DNA of 64,000 nt from Melitaea cinxia (taxonomy: Eukaryota; Arthropoda; Insecta; Lepidoptera; Nymphalidae). The stretch is from positions 14,214,081 to 14,278,080 of the forward strand of contig NC_059405.1 of assembly GCF_905220565.1 (NCBI RefSeq), written 5' to 3'. The notes under the pieces were generated by a model. It was not told the origin of the DNA and did not search any database. It saw only the letters and a list, made by a program, of their open reading frames with translations. This document shows positions 11,501-22,080 of this stretch, piece by piece (within the stretch, counting starts at the first letter, position 1; each line of letters starts with the position of its first letter). A program made the position numbers and the translations under genes.

Positions 11501-13006
11501 TTTACGAAAACAAAAGATATGTATACTTAATTTTAGTATAGAAAATTATACTTGACTGTATGTCTTCTCAAAAATAAATAATGTTATAAAAACTAAGATA
11601 AAGAACGGGTCTCTCAGCGAAATCTCTAGTTTCAAAGTTAGTACAAAGATCAGATCGTCAAATCGTTCAATTTACATGCGCTATGCGACCTATTCTTTCG
11701 TACTAAGGTCATACTTGTTCAGATTTCTAAATGAGATAAAGGAATCCTCTATCGTTTCTTTCGACTTTTGAAGGGCGACTTCAAATGAGAGGGAATCCAG
11801 CTTTAGGAGTGATGTTTTGAATATCTAATACAGTGTGCGACAGACATAATCTTATTGTGAAGAGTACTAAAGCGAGTTTCTCTACGTTGTTAAAGTCTAA
11901 GTTTTTGTTCTATTTACAGATATTTCATGATTATTGAGACGATTGGGTTTATTTTGAAATATTCCAGTAACATAATTTAATTATTTTGTAAGCTTTAAGC
12001 TGACAAACTCTGTATTGTCAGATAAATACAATAACTCGAAAGTAATAATTAAAACTTATTTTACGGAAAATCTTACATTATCTTACACTTTACCATTTGT
12101 ACTATACAATTCATCGGCACACTGCATGTTTCTTACTTTTTCCACTACTTTACATTTTATTAACTTTTTTTTAACATTAAATAAAAAAAACAATCATTAC
12201 TTTTACGATGTTTCATTTCATTTAAACCGTATAAATTTGTATGCGGTTACTACTGAAACATTTTTACTAGTTAGCATAAAATAAAAATGCGATTAGTCTA
12301 AAGGTCACGGCAATGAAAAGTGAGCTGAGGGTGCCTATTAAATGATACAATACATAGTATTATAATAGACCCTAAAATTTTGAAATCTATATCAATATTA
12401 TTGAGTAATAATTTTTACGATTGAATTACTATTAAGATATCATTCGAGTAACCGAATGTCGTCCCATTTTACGATTTACAGGAAAAATTCTTAAGAACAT
12501 TTGTCGTAACAAAAAAGTTTATTATTAACGAAAACAAAAATTTCATTGAGTCTTCTATATTAAAATCTAACGCAAATTTACCGTTAAGAACGATATTCCT
12601 AAATCAAGCATATAATTTCAAACATTCCTTTCTGTAAATGAATGAATAATCGAGTAAATAAAATGTTTGCAGACGGTTGTTAAAAAAAAATCAAGTTGCT
12701 TTCTATCGAACGTCGAGACAGGTCTTGTATCACACCGTACAGAATATTAAAAATTGAACTTAAAATTATAAATAATTATAATTCATAAATAACTAGTTTA
12801 CGTAATTCATAACTGTGATACGTCGTCTTAATGCCTGTGTTAGGTAACATCTAACTGATATAACTACATTATTTTTGGCAAATATGCTTATAAATAATAC
12901 ATATATTAAGCCCAGACTCGGGTAAGGAGTCGACCCTGATACGCCTAGAATAAAAAGCAAGGTCACTGAAATCAACAGCAACGGGCTGAAGCAATACGCA
13001 TTTTTT
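8581..13006. other. 4.4 kb AT-rich interval without firm features
   Basis: No gene or dispersed repeat was recognised. Open frames at 10375-10611 (-), 12015-12284 (+) and 12793-12981 (-) have no known motif and no convincing start or splice context. One weak object is a possible 31-nt microexon at 11157-11187 (see findings). A TTA run lies near 10617-10630. Confidence 0.5.
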
Positions 13007-13128
13007 AATTAAAACCTCTTTACGCACGTTTGACTTGGCTAGTAAGCTGGTGAATGTGTGACGAGAGAGTTACGAAAAGTGTGATCGGGTGAGGCGAACG
13101 GAAGTTGGGAGGGAGATATAAGTTAGTT
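13007..13128 (+). repeat. Family F dispersed repeat
   Basis: Aligns with the reverse complement of 60101-60208. Shared blocks are TACGCACG, GACGAGAG-GTTACGAA, GAGGCGAACGGAAGTTG and GGGAGATATAAGTTAGT. Unusually GC-rich for its surroundings and about 110-120 bp long. The type of element is unknown. Confidence 0.65.
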
Positions 13129-13749
13129 AAAATTGAAAATTTTACTTCAATGGTATGGTCGTTTTTTTTTTTATTCTGTTTGTTTTCAAAATGTAACTGT
13201 AGACTTTAAAGGTGATTGTACCGACGCCCTTTTCTATTTACGACCATGAAAATACCCGTCATTTAACCCCTTTAAAGGGTCCTCTAAAATAGCGGTATTC
13301 CATTCTTTATCAAGACGATAAATCCAAATGGTTTTGGTACTAGTAAAATTTTGTACGTGACATTTTTTCAGATAACTATATAAAAATAGTTTTATTTAGT
13401 ATGAGTTATAAAGCCGTTTTGTTATCTTTAATCACAAACCTTGTCAATGATCGTATGTTTTTTTTTTAAAGTCTCGTAAAATAATAAAATTATGAAATGA
13501 CGCGAATTTCTGTACTGTATGTTCTATACTGTTACCTACTAAATATTATTTTGAGAAATTGAAGATTTTTTTTAAATATGTATATGACAGCGTCGTCAAT
13601 ATTTGGAACAAAAGGTGCAATGGACCTAACGAAACGAACGAATAATATGATAAGAACTATTTGCAGGATCTATAGTGCGTAGAAAATAATATAAAGGGTT
13701 GCCAGGCAACCATAATATTCGTTTTACAAACGGTCAAATTTAATGTAAA
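13129..13749. other. AT-rich stretch without recognised features
   Basis: No feature was recognised. Confidence 0.5.
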
Positions 13750-13915
13750 ATTTAATAACAATTTTAATTAAGTAATAATCTATTTATTTATTATTTGATA
13801 TTTTTATTTGCTTCTATATATATTTATGTTGATTTACTAACATTAGATATAAGTTATTTTTGTAATACTAACATTAAGATATGGACTATGTCTGAAACAA
13901 AATAAATAAATAATT
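13750..13915 (+). mobile_element. Possible retroposon 3' end
   Basis: Ends in TATGGACTATGTCTGAAAC followed by AAAATAAATAAATAA, a pattern similar to the 3' ends of insect non-LTR retroposons and to the 3' end at about 55147-55191 (ATATGGACTTATACTTTGG then AATAAAG and TTA repeats). The upstream limit is uncertain. Confidence 0.4.
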
Positions 13916-14280
13916 GTAAAAGGACTTTGAAATAAAGCGATTTTATCCTATTATTTACTAATAATGGCTCCTGATTCTATACATATATACATATGTATCA
14001 AGACAAGAGCTGTTTTCAACTATATGACTTTCGCGGTTTCAGTTACACTTGTGTTAAAACACACTTTGTGATGTAAAAAAATAATTTTTAAAATGAACTA
14101 AATTTTGAATTAGAACAGACGCAGAAGTTAAAAAAAAAGAAAATACTAATCTTTCTATATTATTATTTGTGTATATTGTACCTAAGTTTATTTATTGCAT
14201 GTCAAACTAAATACATATACGGACGTTTCATAAATTTATTCCAATTAAATATAATACACTAATATTAACATTGACGGTGT

Positions 14281-14400
14281 GATAAATGGCATGGAAGCGG
14301 TGACGTCACCGGAAGCGGAGCGGCGGCGGAAGAAGAGCCGCCATGTTTCCCTTCATTTGCTCCCGCGCAAACTTGATCAGTGTTTTGAAATTGGAATTGA
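14281..14400. promoter_or_regulatory. GC-rich promoter-like island with CRE, ETS and YY1/Pho-like sites
   Basis: This is an abrupt GC-rich island in AT-rich DNA. It contains a perfect CRE (TGACGTCA, within GGTGACGTCACC), an overlapping ETS core (CCGGAAG), GCGG-rich sequence, GCCGCCATGTTT (minus strand AAACATGGCGGC, a YY1/Pho-type site) and an E2F-like CTCCCGCGC. This set is typical of TATA-less promoters. Transcription direction is unclear: the YY1 orientation favours minus, while the only conserved exon lies 25 kb away on plus. On plus, an ATG at 14343 opens a 30-codon frame; on minus, the ATG in the YY1 site opens 12 codons. Confidence 0.5.
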
Positions 14401-14475
14401 ATCGAATACCGCAAGCTAACGTATTGCTAATTTGATATTTACGTTCATATCAACATATTTTGTGATTAATATTTG

Positions 14476-14508
14476 TATATGTGTGTGTGTGTGTGTGTGT
14501 GGGTGTGT
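14476..14508. repeat. (TG)n microsatellite
   Basis: About 14 TG dinucleotides with one G interruption. Opposing open frames over this tract (14416-14625 and 14432-14638) are not considered coding. Confidence 0.9.
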
Positions 14509-14675
14509 TTTGCGGCATTTAGAGTTGCAAAATATGGATTTAAGTCTGATTTTAATATATTTTGCATATAATTTTATTTCTTCTTCCATTTTTCCTTTTT
14601 TTTCTATAAAATCCCTATCAAACATGACATCGAACTAAATAAACGCCTAGCCTGTGATATCCCACGTAGAAGGAT

Positions 14676-14814
14676 CAGTGCTCCTGGGGGGAATTAGGGA
14701 TAGGCGGCAACATGCTAGCGATGCTTCTAGTTTTGCAGGCGTCTATAAGCTACGCTAATTGCTTACCATCAGGTGAGCCATATGCTTGTTTGCCGACCTA
14801 GTTATATAAAAAAA
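14676..14814 (+). mobile_element. Family A SINE-like 3' half
   Basis: Covers CTCCTGGGGGGAATTAGGG, GATGCTTCTAGTTTTGCAGG, GCTTACCATCAGGTGAGCC and GCCGACCTAGTTATATAAA, ending in the A-rich tail. The 5' half is missing, as expected for 5' truncation during target-primed reverse transcription. It directly abuts a family B copy in opposite orientation. Confidence 0.8.
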
Positions 14815-15093
14815 GCTTTATTCACCACGCTGCTACAATGCGGGTTGGCGGGTATATTCCCCACTATGACTAACGATCGCTATCAGGTGTACATGATAAC
14901 AACATCATATAACCGGGACCGACGGCCTAGCGTGCTCTCCGAGGCACGGTGGGGAGACCCATAAGGACAAACACCCAAACCACGGCAAACATATGTACGA
15001 CCAATACAAACATTTTGACATGTGCGAGGATCGAACCCGCAACCGCAAGTGCAACAGCTACAAACCAATGCTGTGACCGTTACGCCAACGCGT
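14815..15093 (-). mobile_element. tRNA-derived SINE, family B
   Basis: On the plus strand it reads CACCACGCTGC, CCTACTATGA-like, GCTCTCCGAGGCACGGTGGG, then GGATCGAACCCGCAACCGC (the B box reversed) and GTGACCGTTACGCCAACGCG (A-box end). It is nearly full length, with a small insertion near ACATCATATAACC. Open frames across it are SINE artefacts. Confidence 0.85.
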
Positions 15094-15659
15094 CTTCCAA
15101 ATATATGTCCACCCCATAAATTGCCCAAGCTATTATTTCCGAGGCGGTGGCGAACAAACACGACAGCTTACATTAGAATAGGAGCATCGTCCTCGGACCC
15201 CCTGCAAACGGATGAGGTGTTTCCGTTCTAAAAATATAGAGACACAAATATCCCAGCACGAAGGGCAAGTTATATAAGGATGATTCATTTCAACGAGTAT
15301 ATCAAATAATTTGCTTCATATGTACTATGGGTCTCATTACGATTATTTTGTAAAGTTTTTAAACTAAAACTTGTTAGTATCCCACAGCTAGGCGAAGTCC
15401 TTTTTTCCCAATGTAAAGAAGGGTCGTTATTCTACTGATTATCAGATTGTGGTCTGTTACATACAACGATCACTATCGGGTAAATGTGGTGATAACTTCA
15501 AGTAGGTATTTATTTTCTTTCTTTTGTATATTATCAGATTTAGCGTATATTATTTTTTTTATTAGAAAAGGTTATTTATACATTCAAAGACGTAGTTATT
15601 TAATATGATAATAACACTCAAAAAAAAACATTAAAAATATTTAACAAGCAGGATTAAAC
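15094..15659. other. Unidentified sequence downstream of a SINE
   Basis: 15100-15235 is moderately GC-rich (CGAGGCGGTGGCGAACAAAC) and may be part of another repeat, but no second copy was seen in the window. The rest is AT-rich and unremarkable. Confidence 0.4.
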
Positions 15660-15724
15660 CACGTGTAACGTCTGCTCATTACATAATAAGGCGTTAAGGG
15701 ACTAGAGCACGTGGCGAGCACGTG
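15660..15724. promoter_or_regulatory. Cluster of three CACGTG E-boxes
   Basis: Perfect palindromic CACGTG sites lie at 15660-15665, 15708-15713 and 15719-15724. The last two are 11 bp apart start to start, about one helical turn. CACGTG is bound by bHLH factors such as CLOCK-CYCLE, Myc-Max, USF and MITF-type proteins. The spacing suggests a possible enhancer, but function is inferred. Confidence 0.4.
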
Positions 15725-16304
15725 ACCTTTTTTTGTTGCTTATTGAAAAAGACATTGACCTTGCAACATGTGCTTAAATATTTTTAATATACACAAAAAC
15801 TAGTGAAGGAATTACGTTGAGACTAATCTCTACACAAAAGATAAAAATAACTAGAAAAATCCTGAGCAACGTAATCTTATTCCAAATACATCCATTTAAC
15901 TTGCGATATTATACACAAATTAAACGACGAAACTCGAATAATTTATAAATAACTAAACAAGTTTTAACTTCAAGTAAATGAAAGAGCTTTATACATAGTG
16001 CGATGAACTGAAACTTTTTTGACATGATAATTTTTTATTCGGCTTTGTGGGCAGACCTACAAAGAGATACCTCCAGACTTGAAATAAATATTTAAAAAAA
16101 TATGGACTTCCGAGAGGATGTGATATAGCACACCAAAACATGTCACCCAGTATATAAACTAAAATGTTTTAAAAATATGATGTAAATATTATATTAATAT
16201 GCCAAACCGCAGTAAAGAAGTCTGATAAATTGAGCTCCGGAAGATTAAGAAGAGAGAAGACGTACAGGACAAACAGGAGACATTATTTTATGTATACTTC
16301 TCAT
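15725..16304. other. AT-rich stretch without recognised features
   Basis: No feature was recognised. Confidence 0.5.
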
Positions 16305-16572
16305 AGCGGGGGGCAAGCCTCGGGGCTTAATAAGCTTATTAAGCCCAGGGCCCCGCAGACCCAAAGAGACAACGCCCAATAAAAAAATTGACAATATTGG
16401 TTTTTAACTAAAGAAAAATATGTAAAAAATAGAAAAGCAGTCACAACATTGACAGCCCTTAGATAGATCCGTCTTGATAAAATTAGTTCTTGACCAAATT
16501 ACTATTAGGTACTTGAATAATAATGAAAAGGCCCCAGGTACTAAAAGCCCACAAATTTGTGATCCGCCCCTG
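16305..16572. mobile_element. Possible hAT-like non-autonomous element with strong palindrome
   Basis: The right end reads GGCCCCAGGTACTAAAAGC to GATCCGCCCCTG; reversed, this begins CAGGGGCGGATC, a terminus style common in hAT transposons. The left part contains a 24-bp perfect palindrome (half-site GGGCTTAATAAG, 16323-16346) set in G/C runs. The left terminus and an 8-bp target duplication could not be confirmed. Confidence 0.35.
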
Positions 16573-16580
16573 CTTTAAAG

Positions 16581-16769
16581 GTGGCAAACAAGCGTTATTG
16601 TTCTACCTGAATTTAAGCGAATACCGTAGCTTAATGACGCCTACAATACCACAATAAATTAATAATATTATTAAAAAAAAAACAAGCAACGTCACACACG
16701 TTGCCGATGATATATATCTCCGACCCTCGACACGTGAGTTCTGGCTGTTGAGATCGTCTGTAAGGTACT
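16581..16769 (-). mobile_element. Degraded family A SINE-like copy
   Basis: Recognisable pieces are GGCAAACAAGCG, AATACCGTAGCTTAATGACG, CACACGTTGCCGATG and GATCGTCTGTAAGG. They are separated by indels and an A-run. An old copy. Confidence 0.6.
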
Positions 16770-17054
16770 TTATCAATCTTCAAGATATGAACGTTTCAAA
16801 TCTATAAAAAAGAAGATACAAACTTAAAGAAGCCTACAGTGTAAATGTTATTATCTAAGTTTATTGTTCGTTACTATTCCTTGTACATAGGTCCTAGGAA
16901 ATAATGTGAAGCATTGTTGGTAAAGTTCTTTGAAAATATTTCTAGTCGTCGACTGACGGTTCTGCAGTAAGCCGCGCGCCAATACAGAACGGGTGGCTAT
17001 TACGTATACTCATGGCCATATCCCGAAATAAAATAGTAGTTAAGGAATTTGAAT

Positions 17055-17298
17055 ACAAAATCAAATATAATTTTATTCAAATAGGCTTCGAAAGCACATT
17101 CAAATCGTCATTTTACAAATATTTTTTTAAAAGTAGTCATTATTTTTATTACTGAAGCTACCACCGATTCGGAATGTAGATTCTGCATAAAAGAAACGGC
17201 AAGAAACTCCGCAGTTGCTGTTTTAAAAAATAATATATAAACTCTGTTCTATGTGTTCAAAATGAATAATATCTTGCATAAAATACAGCCTTTTATAC
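17055..17298 (+). mobile_element. Family D SINE-like copy
   Basis: Contains ATTTTATTCAAATAGGCTTC, ACCACCGATTCGGAATGTAG, CGGCAAGAAACTCCG and ATCTTGCATAAAATACAGCC in order. It is the most complete family D copy apart from the nested one at 62892-63450. Confidence 0.8.
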
Positions 17299-17600
17299 TT
17301 ACAAATCTAAATATAATTTTAGGCTACTGTTAGATAGACTAGAATACTTAATTCATGTTGTTTTCATGTGAACATATGTATTTCTAAATAAAATAAAATG
17401 AAGACATTTATATGAAAAAAAAATAAAGATACCTTATAAAATAACGTTAAAACAAAACTTTCCAATATCATTAATTTTTAAAATTCTCAACTTAAGTACA
17501 TATTTACAGATAGTTACGATATAAATCATGTCCGCGTGGAATGGTGCCGAGAATGCTGGCAGCATTTCCCCGTTGAATCGTTAGTAGGAGAAATATTGGA

Positions 17601-17843
17601 GTTAATCCACCACGCTGCTCTACTGATTGTTGGCTGATGTCCCCACTTATAAGTAATGATTGCTATCAGTTATTTACAACAACAACCAGGATCTACAGCT
17701 TAATGTGCTCTTCTAGGCACGGTGGGGAGACCCACGGAACAGATATACAAACGAAAAGAAATATTAGTTCAAATATCCATCAAGAGCAAAAATCGAACCA
17801 AAAAACCGTCCCTGTTTTAGGCACCTAGATGCACCACTACACC
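17601..17843 (-). mobile_element. Diverged family B SINE
   Basis: On the plus strand it reads TTAATCCACCACGCTGCTC, AGTAATGATTGCTATCAG, CTAGGCACGGTGGGGAGACC and GAGCAAAAATCGAACC (a decayed B box). The head is diverged. The plus-strand frame at 17637-17828 is not a gene. Confidence 0.65.
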
Positions 17844-18854
17844 GGAGCGAACTCTAATTACGTTTAAATATAAATATTTATTTTTAAAACACTTCTCCGA
17901 GATTTTAATATGATTTTAATAAATATATATATAGTTAGTTTAATATTTGAAATTACAATTGTAAAGACGTGGTGAATAATTATTTATTTTATGTCAATGT
18001 AGAATTTGTGAGCCGTAATGATTTATCTTATTATTGCCACAACAAACCTAAACATTGCTCTGAAGTAAATTTTTGTAAATAGGGTAAGAAAAATTAAAAT
18101 ATCTGTATATGTTTTAATCTATATTTTCCTCACTGATGATTTATTGACTGATATTAAACCTCTTACTGTACATAATTAAGTAATTTTGTATGTAAAAACC
18201 TATTTCTTTGATTCTTCTCTTTAAATATAAGACTTTATAAAAATTTATTGCCATTGTAGATGCCATACGTAATAGTTCCACAATCCAGAAAGCCGCCACC
18301 CAATAATCCTTTGTAACTAAGGAGTTTGACAGATAGGGATTGTTACGTATTTCCTGATTTTTTTCTCGTTAATTCTAATATAGATATTCGTATTAAATAT
18401 TATAGTTTTTATTAAACAGTTAGATATAAATCGTTCTTATAAAATCTAAATAATGATAAGAGATCTGACCAAACAAAATGTATCAAGTACATTATTATGA
18501 AAAATTAGCTGATTTCAATTATTTTACCCTAATCGCATAGTGGTTGGTATAAAATATACTTTACGACCTATTTTAATACCTACGAAAAATATATACCTAT
18601 TAGCTTGATTAGTTCAATAAAGCTTAAGAAATTGTTTGTTTGATTGAATTTATACCAGGTCCCATCTGATTTTTATGAGTTAACGTCAATATCAAAGCAA
18701 AGTTGGTTATAAAAATCTGAAACTACAGAAATCTAATAAAGTTGTAAAAATATAAGTTACATTGTAAGTCACTTCAAACAATATGTTTTCCAAACGGAAG
18801 GTGAAATAAAATATTATTACAGAAAACACAATGTATTTATTTTTGGAGTTAATT
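17844..18854. other. AT-rich stretch without recognised features
   Basis: No feature was recognised over about 1 kb. Confidence 0.5.
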
Positions 18855-19170
18855 GGAGTTTACTCCTTACAAATCGATTTTCATATAAGGCCCCCATTAC
18901 ATACATATAAGACCCCCATTACATACATATAAGGCCCCCATTACATACATATAAGGCCCCCATTACATACATATAAGGCCCCCATTATATACATATAAGG
19001 CCCCCGGTATGAAAAAATATGAGGAGTAAAATCTACTGAACGAATGAACTCCTTACGTTTCTCGATGACGTTATTTGATTCGTTTAGTAACCCTTTTTGT
19101 GCCTATTTAGACAGTCGATCTGAAGGAGTAAGCTCCAGTCGTGTGTCAGAACTGTCACACACACTTTTTT
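18855..19170 (+). mobile_element. Family I repeat carrying an expanded minisatellite
   Basis: Begins GGAGTTTACTCCTT, inversely repeated (13 of 14) as AAGGAGTAAGCTCC at 19123-19136. Shared with 27250-27507: CGGTATGAAAAAATATGAGG, CGTTATTTGATTCGTTTA and TTTTTGTGCCTATTTAGA. Similarity continues past the inverted end to about 19170. It looks like a non-autonomous element; coding capacity is absent. Confidence 0.6.
18889..19005. repeat. 22-bp minisatellite, five full units
   Basis: Units start at 18889, 18911, 18933, 18955 and 18977, with a partial unit at 18999. Each contains GGCCCCCATTACATACATAT; the second has GA for GG and the fifth has TATATAC. The sister copy of the host repeat at 27250 has a single GGCCCCGGTATG junction here, so the array expanded inside the repeat. 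Units are directly adjacent, with no spacers, so this is not CRISPR. Confidence 0.95.
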
Positions 19171-20118
19171 TTCTTTGTAATAAATAAGTACTTAAATCAC
19201 TTTTAAGCATATAATAATTATGACATCGCGTCTTACATATCACGGGCTTTTTGTTTTCTTGGTAGATGTTGATGTTGTTCCTGACAGGATGATGATCTGT
19301 CGTGTAATGGAATACTAACTGCAAAAACGCACTCTCTCTGTCACTCATATGAACAGGAAATCTTGAAACATAATCTGCCGAAATATCTTTCTAGAGAATA
19401 TCATAGAATTCGTTCTAAGACTCGCAAATTTCGTTACATTTACCATCAAGTAACAAGATTTTTTTTTTAACAAAGGCACTTCTAACAAAATTCTGCTATG
19501 CCAGGAAGGATTTTTGTTATTTCTACTTAGATCGCCAGATGTAATTTATTCTTTGTTACTTGATTTACAAAGAACACTGCCTTATTCCAAGTTGATAAAA
19601 ATATATTTCAGTCGTTGAACAAACAGATAATTCAATTTTCACTCTAGCGAAAAATAAAACACGCAAATTCGCAAACGATTAGACACGATACCGTCTCCGA
19701 AATACGTTAAGGCTTCAAATGAATTCCCCCTTCTTCCATTGCGAACAGAAGTTGATTTTACGCTCGAATAAATGTTGATTTTTAATGTTATTTGTTGGGT
19801 ACAGCCGAGAAAATTATGCGAAGGAAGCGTCGGGCGTGATTGAGAGACTGCCAATGGTATTACTATAAGAAATCAATTTCCCAACCCCTACTAAGAAATT
19901 GGCTGTAACCAGTAAAAGTTAAAAATCAAGTAACCTGTAGTAGTCTACACTATATTCGGTAACCAAAATCATAGTCCTTAAAACGTTGAAAATAATATTA
20001 GTAATTTAAAAAAAATCTTTAGATCATGAAAATAAACGTCCATAAAATTTTAAGAAAATGAACATAGCACATCACGAATTAGTCCCACTAAGTATTGAAG
20101 TGGCTCTATTTCAAATTA
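19171..20118. other. AT-rich stretch without recognised features
   Basis: No feature was recognised. The minus-strand frames at 19103-19348 and 19639-19854 lack supporting signals. Confidence 0.5.
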
Positions 20119-20210
20119 TACTCCCAATAAAATTATTATAGCCTTATTCACTACTTCTGAGACCTATCTCAGAAGTAGTGAATAAGGCTATAATCTTATT
20201 GAGAGTAGGT
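20119..20210. repeat. Long foldback: 27-bp perfect stem, 6-nt loop
   Basis: The arm 20135-20161 (starting ATTATAGCCTTATTCACTAC) is exactly complementary to 20168-20194; the loop is ACCTAT. Outside the perfect stem the arms stay partly complementary (ACTCCCAATAA against TTATTGAGAGT) to about 20119 and 20210. It could be a short foldback element or an inverted duplication. A microRNA precursor is possible in shape, but the stem is unusually perfect. Confidence 0.9.
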
Positions 20211-20349
20211 ACTCATTGGGATTTTGGATTTGATTCATTTATTAATTTAGCTGTCTTCCAACAATGCCAAAGTAGAACAGATTATTTCGCCAATGTTACG
20301 TGAAATGGAGGAGACATGAAAAAGATTAATCGGTGCGCTTTCAAAATAA

Positions 20350-20430
20350 TTAATCCGCCAACCTGCAGCGTTGTGGATTAAGCTCCAACCCTTCTCCTAT
20401 ATGGAGAAAGAGGCTTATGAGTAGCAGGTT
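20350..20430 (+). mobile_element. Family B SINE 3' fragment
   Basis: Reads AATCCGCCAACCTGCAGCGT, GTGGATTAAGCTCCAACCC, TTCTCCTATATGGAGAAAGA and GGCTTATGAGTAGCAGG, the last quarter of the family in sense orientation, diverged. Confidence 0.6.
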
Positions 20431-20760
20431 TTTTATATGTATAATTTCGAGTTCAAAAAGTACGAGCAATGGAAGACGGGTATCATCAGCAAATAATTTC
20501 CTATTACCAGCACATACTAAGTCGTCTCTTCAATTTTACAAAACAAACACTTTTACATTGTGACTTCGACGTTTCCACTAATCCGAAAAGTATTTTTAAG
20601 CTTAGATTTGCTATACAAATTGTGAAAAATATTAAGATTTATTTGATGTTCTTTCGGTTAGTATAAACTTTTTTCTGTTTTAATGTATGCGCGTATATTT
20701 GCAAGACTTTAATAACAATGAAAAACTATAATTTTTATAAGTGAATCTTTTTTTTCTTAT

Positions 20761-20950
20761 AGGCAAATACGGCCCACTTGAAGGTAATTTGTTGCCATAG
20801 CCTATGGATACTTGCAGCATTAGAAGTATCGCAAGCGCATTACCAACCTTTCCCTGTCTCCTACGCAGGATATTTAGGCATCTTCCTTACCACAGGAACA
20901 CAACACTACGAGTAAGAACACTATTATTTTGACTGTAATTTTCAGTAAAG
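20761..20950 (-). mobile_element. Diverged family A SINE-like copy
   Basis: Recognised by AGAAGTATCGCAAGCGCATT, ACCACAGGAACACAACACT and GTAATTTTCAGTAAAG in the right order. Base changes are many, so it is an old copy. Confidence 0.55.
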
Positions 20951-21129
20951 TTAACGCACTTTTACGTTCCTGATAATATCAGTTACATCGACACACATAC
21001 AATAGTTTTCACGAAAATCTTAAAATAACTTGTCCCTTGAAAGGAGCCGGAAACAGAGAGACTCTTGTCCAAGCATCGAGAGATTACAGAAATATAGCAT
21101 TTGAGATAGAATATTATAAATAAAAGACT
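20951..21129. other. Short unannotated interval
   Basis: Nothing recognised. Confidence 0.5.
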
Positions 21130-21343
21130 AGACCGTAGTTAACCAAGATTTAAAGAGCATAAATAACGAAATGGTCCGTGAAACTTGGTACGATTGCTGA
21201 AACTAGATTATTTTTCTTCATTGTTAATTTAATATTAGACCGTAGTTAACCAAGATTTAAAGAGCATAAATAACGAAATGGTCCGTGAAACTTGGTACGA
21301 TTGCTGAAACTAGATTATTTTTCTTCATTGTTAATTTAATATT
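21130..21343. repeat. Exact tandem duplication, two 107-bp units
   Basis: 21130-21236 and 21237-21343 are identical by eye, starting AGACCGTAGTTAACCAAGAT. The unit is unique in this window and not a known repeat. It indicates a very recent duplication or an assembly artefact at a read join. Confidence 0.9.
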
Positions 21344-22080
21344 GTTACTAAGTTCAGGTTGCTGGATGACACTGGTTTCATTACCTGATTGTGTAACCTA
21401 ATGTTAAGATGTAAATTTTTATTTTACTGATTGATATTTTTGCTAGATTAACTTTCTTGTATTTTTGTTTAGTTTTCGTGAATGATATTTTTTTGACGTT
21501 CGAAAAGTGTATGTAATCACCTTATGGCGAAGAAAATATTTTCATTTTATTTCAAGGTTATAAATGAACAAAAACAACTTAACTGTTTTTCATAAAACCG
21601 TAAGATACAGTATCAAAGTTTGTGTAATATTATATAAGTATTATAATTTTAAATTGAATTTTCAAAGTTTCAAGTAACTATATAATGAAAATATATTAAC
21701 TTTCATGAGTCAAAAAAAAATGCAAAACAACAAACAAAATTTAAATTATGAATTTGCACATTTGATAAACTTTAAAATTTAAATATGTGTGAGCCGCATT
21801 CGCGTTTATTTACTATGTTTTAGTTCATTTTACGATATGTTAGTTTATACAAAGAACTATAGTTTGCCTGCAGTTTTACCCGCATCAACTTTTACACCAG
21901 TACCCGGTGAACTAAAATCAATAACATATTTCTAATCTCTTTTTATTCTGTGAATCGGACTGACGATAGAAAAAAAGGGGGTTTTTCTTTGTTTGTATTA
22001 TTTGATTATAAGCCTTCAAAGGCTGTCTTAACTGATTCGTAGTTAATTGCTTATTTTAACTATTTATAAAGTATTATAAG
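21344..22080. other. AT-rich stretch without recognised features
   Basis: No feature was recognised. Confidence 0.5.

Noticed and set aside
12015..12284. 89-codon plus-strand frame in AT-rich DNA
   Set aside because: No ATG in good context at its start, composition like random AT-rich sequence, no splice sites or motifs.
14416..14638. Opposing frames of 68 and 69 codons over the (TG)n tract
   Set aside because: Created by the dinucleotide repeat; no other support.
18889..19005. Regular repeats at 22-bp spacing suggesting a CRISPR array
   Set aside because: Units are directly adjacent with no unique spacers, in a eukaryotic transposon; it is a minisatellite.
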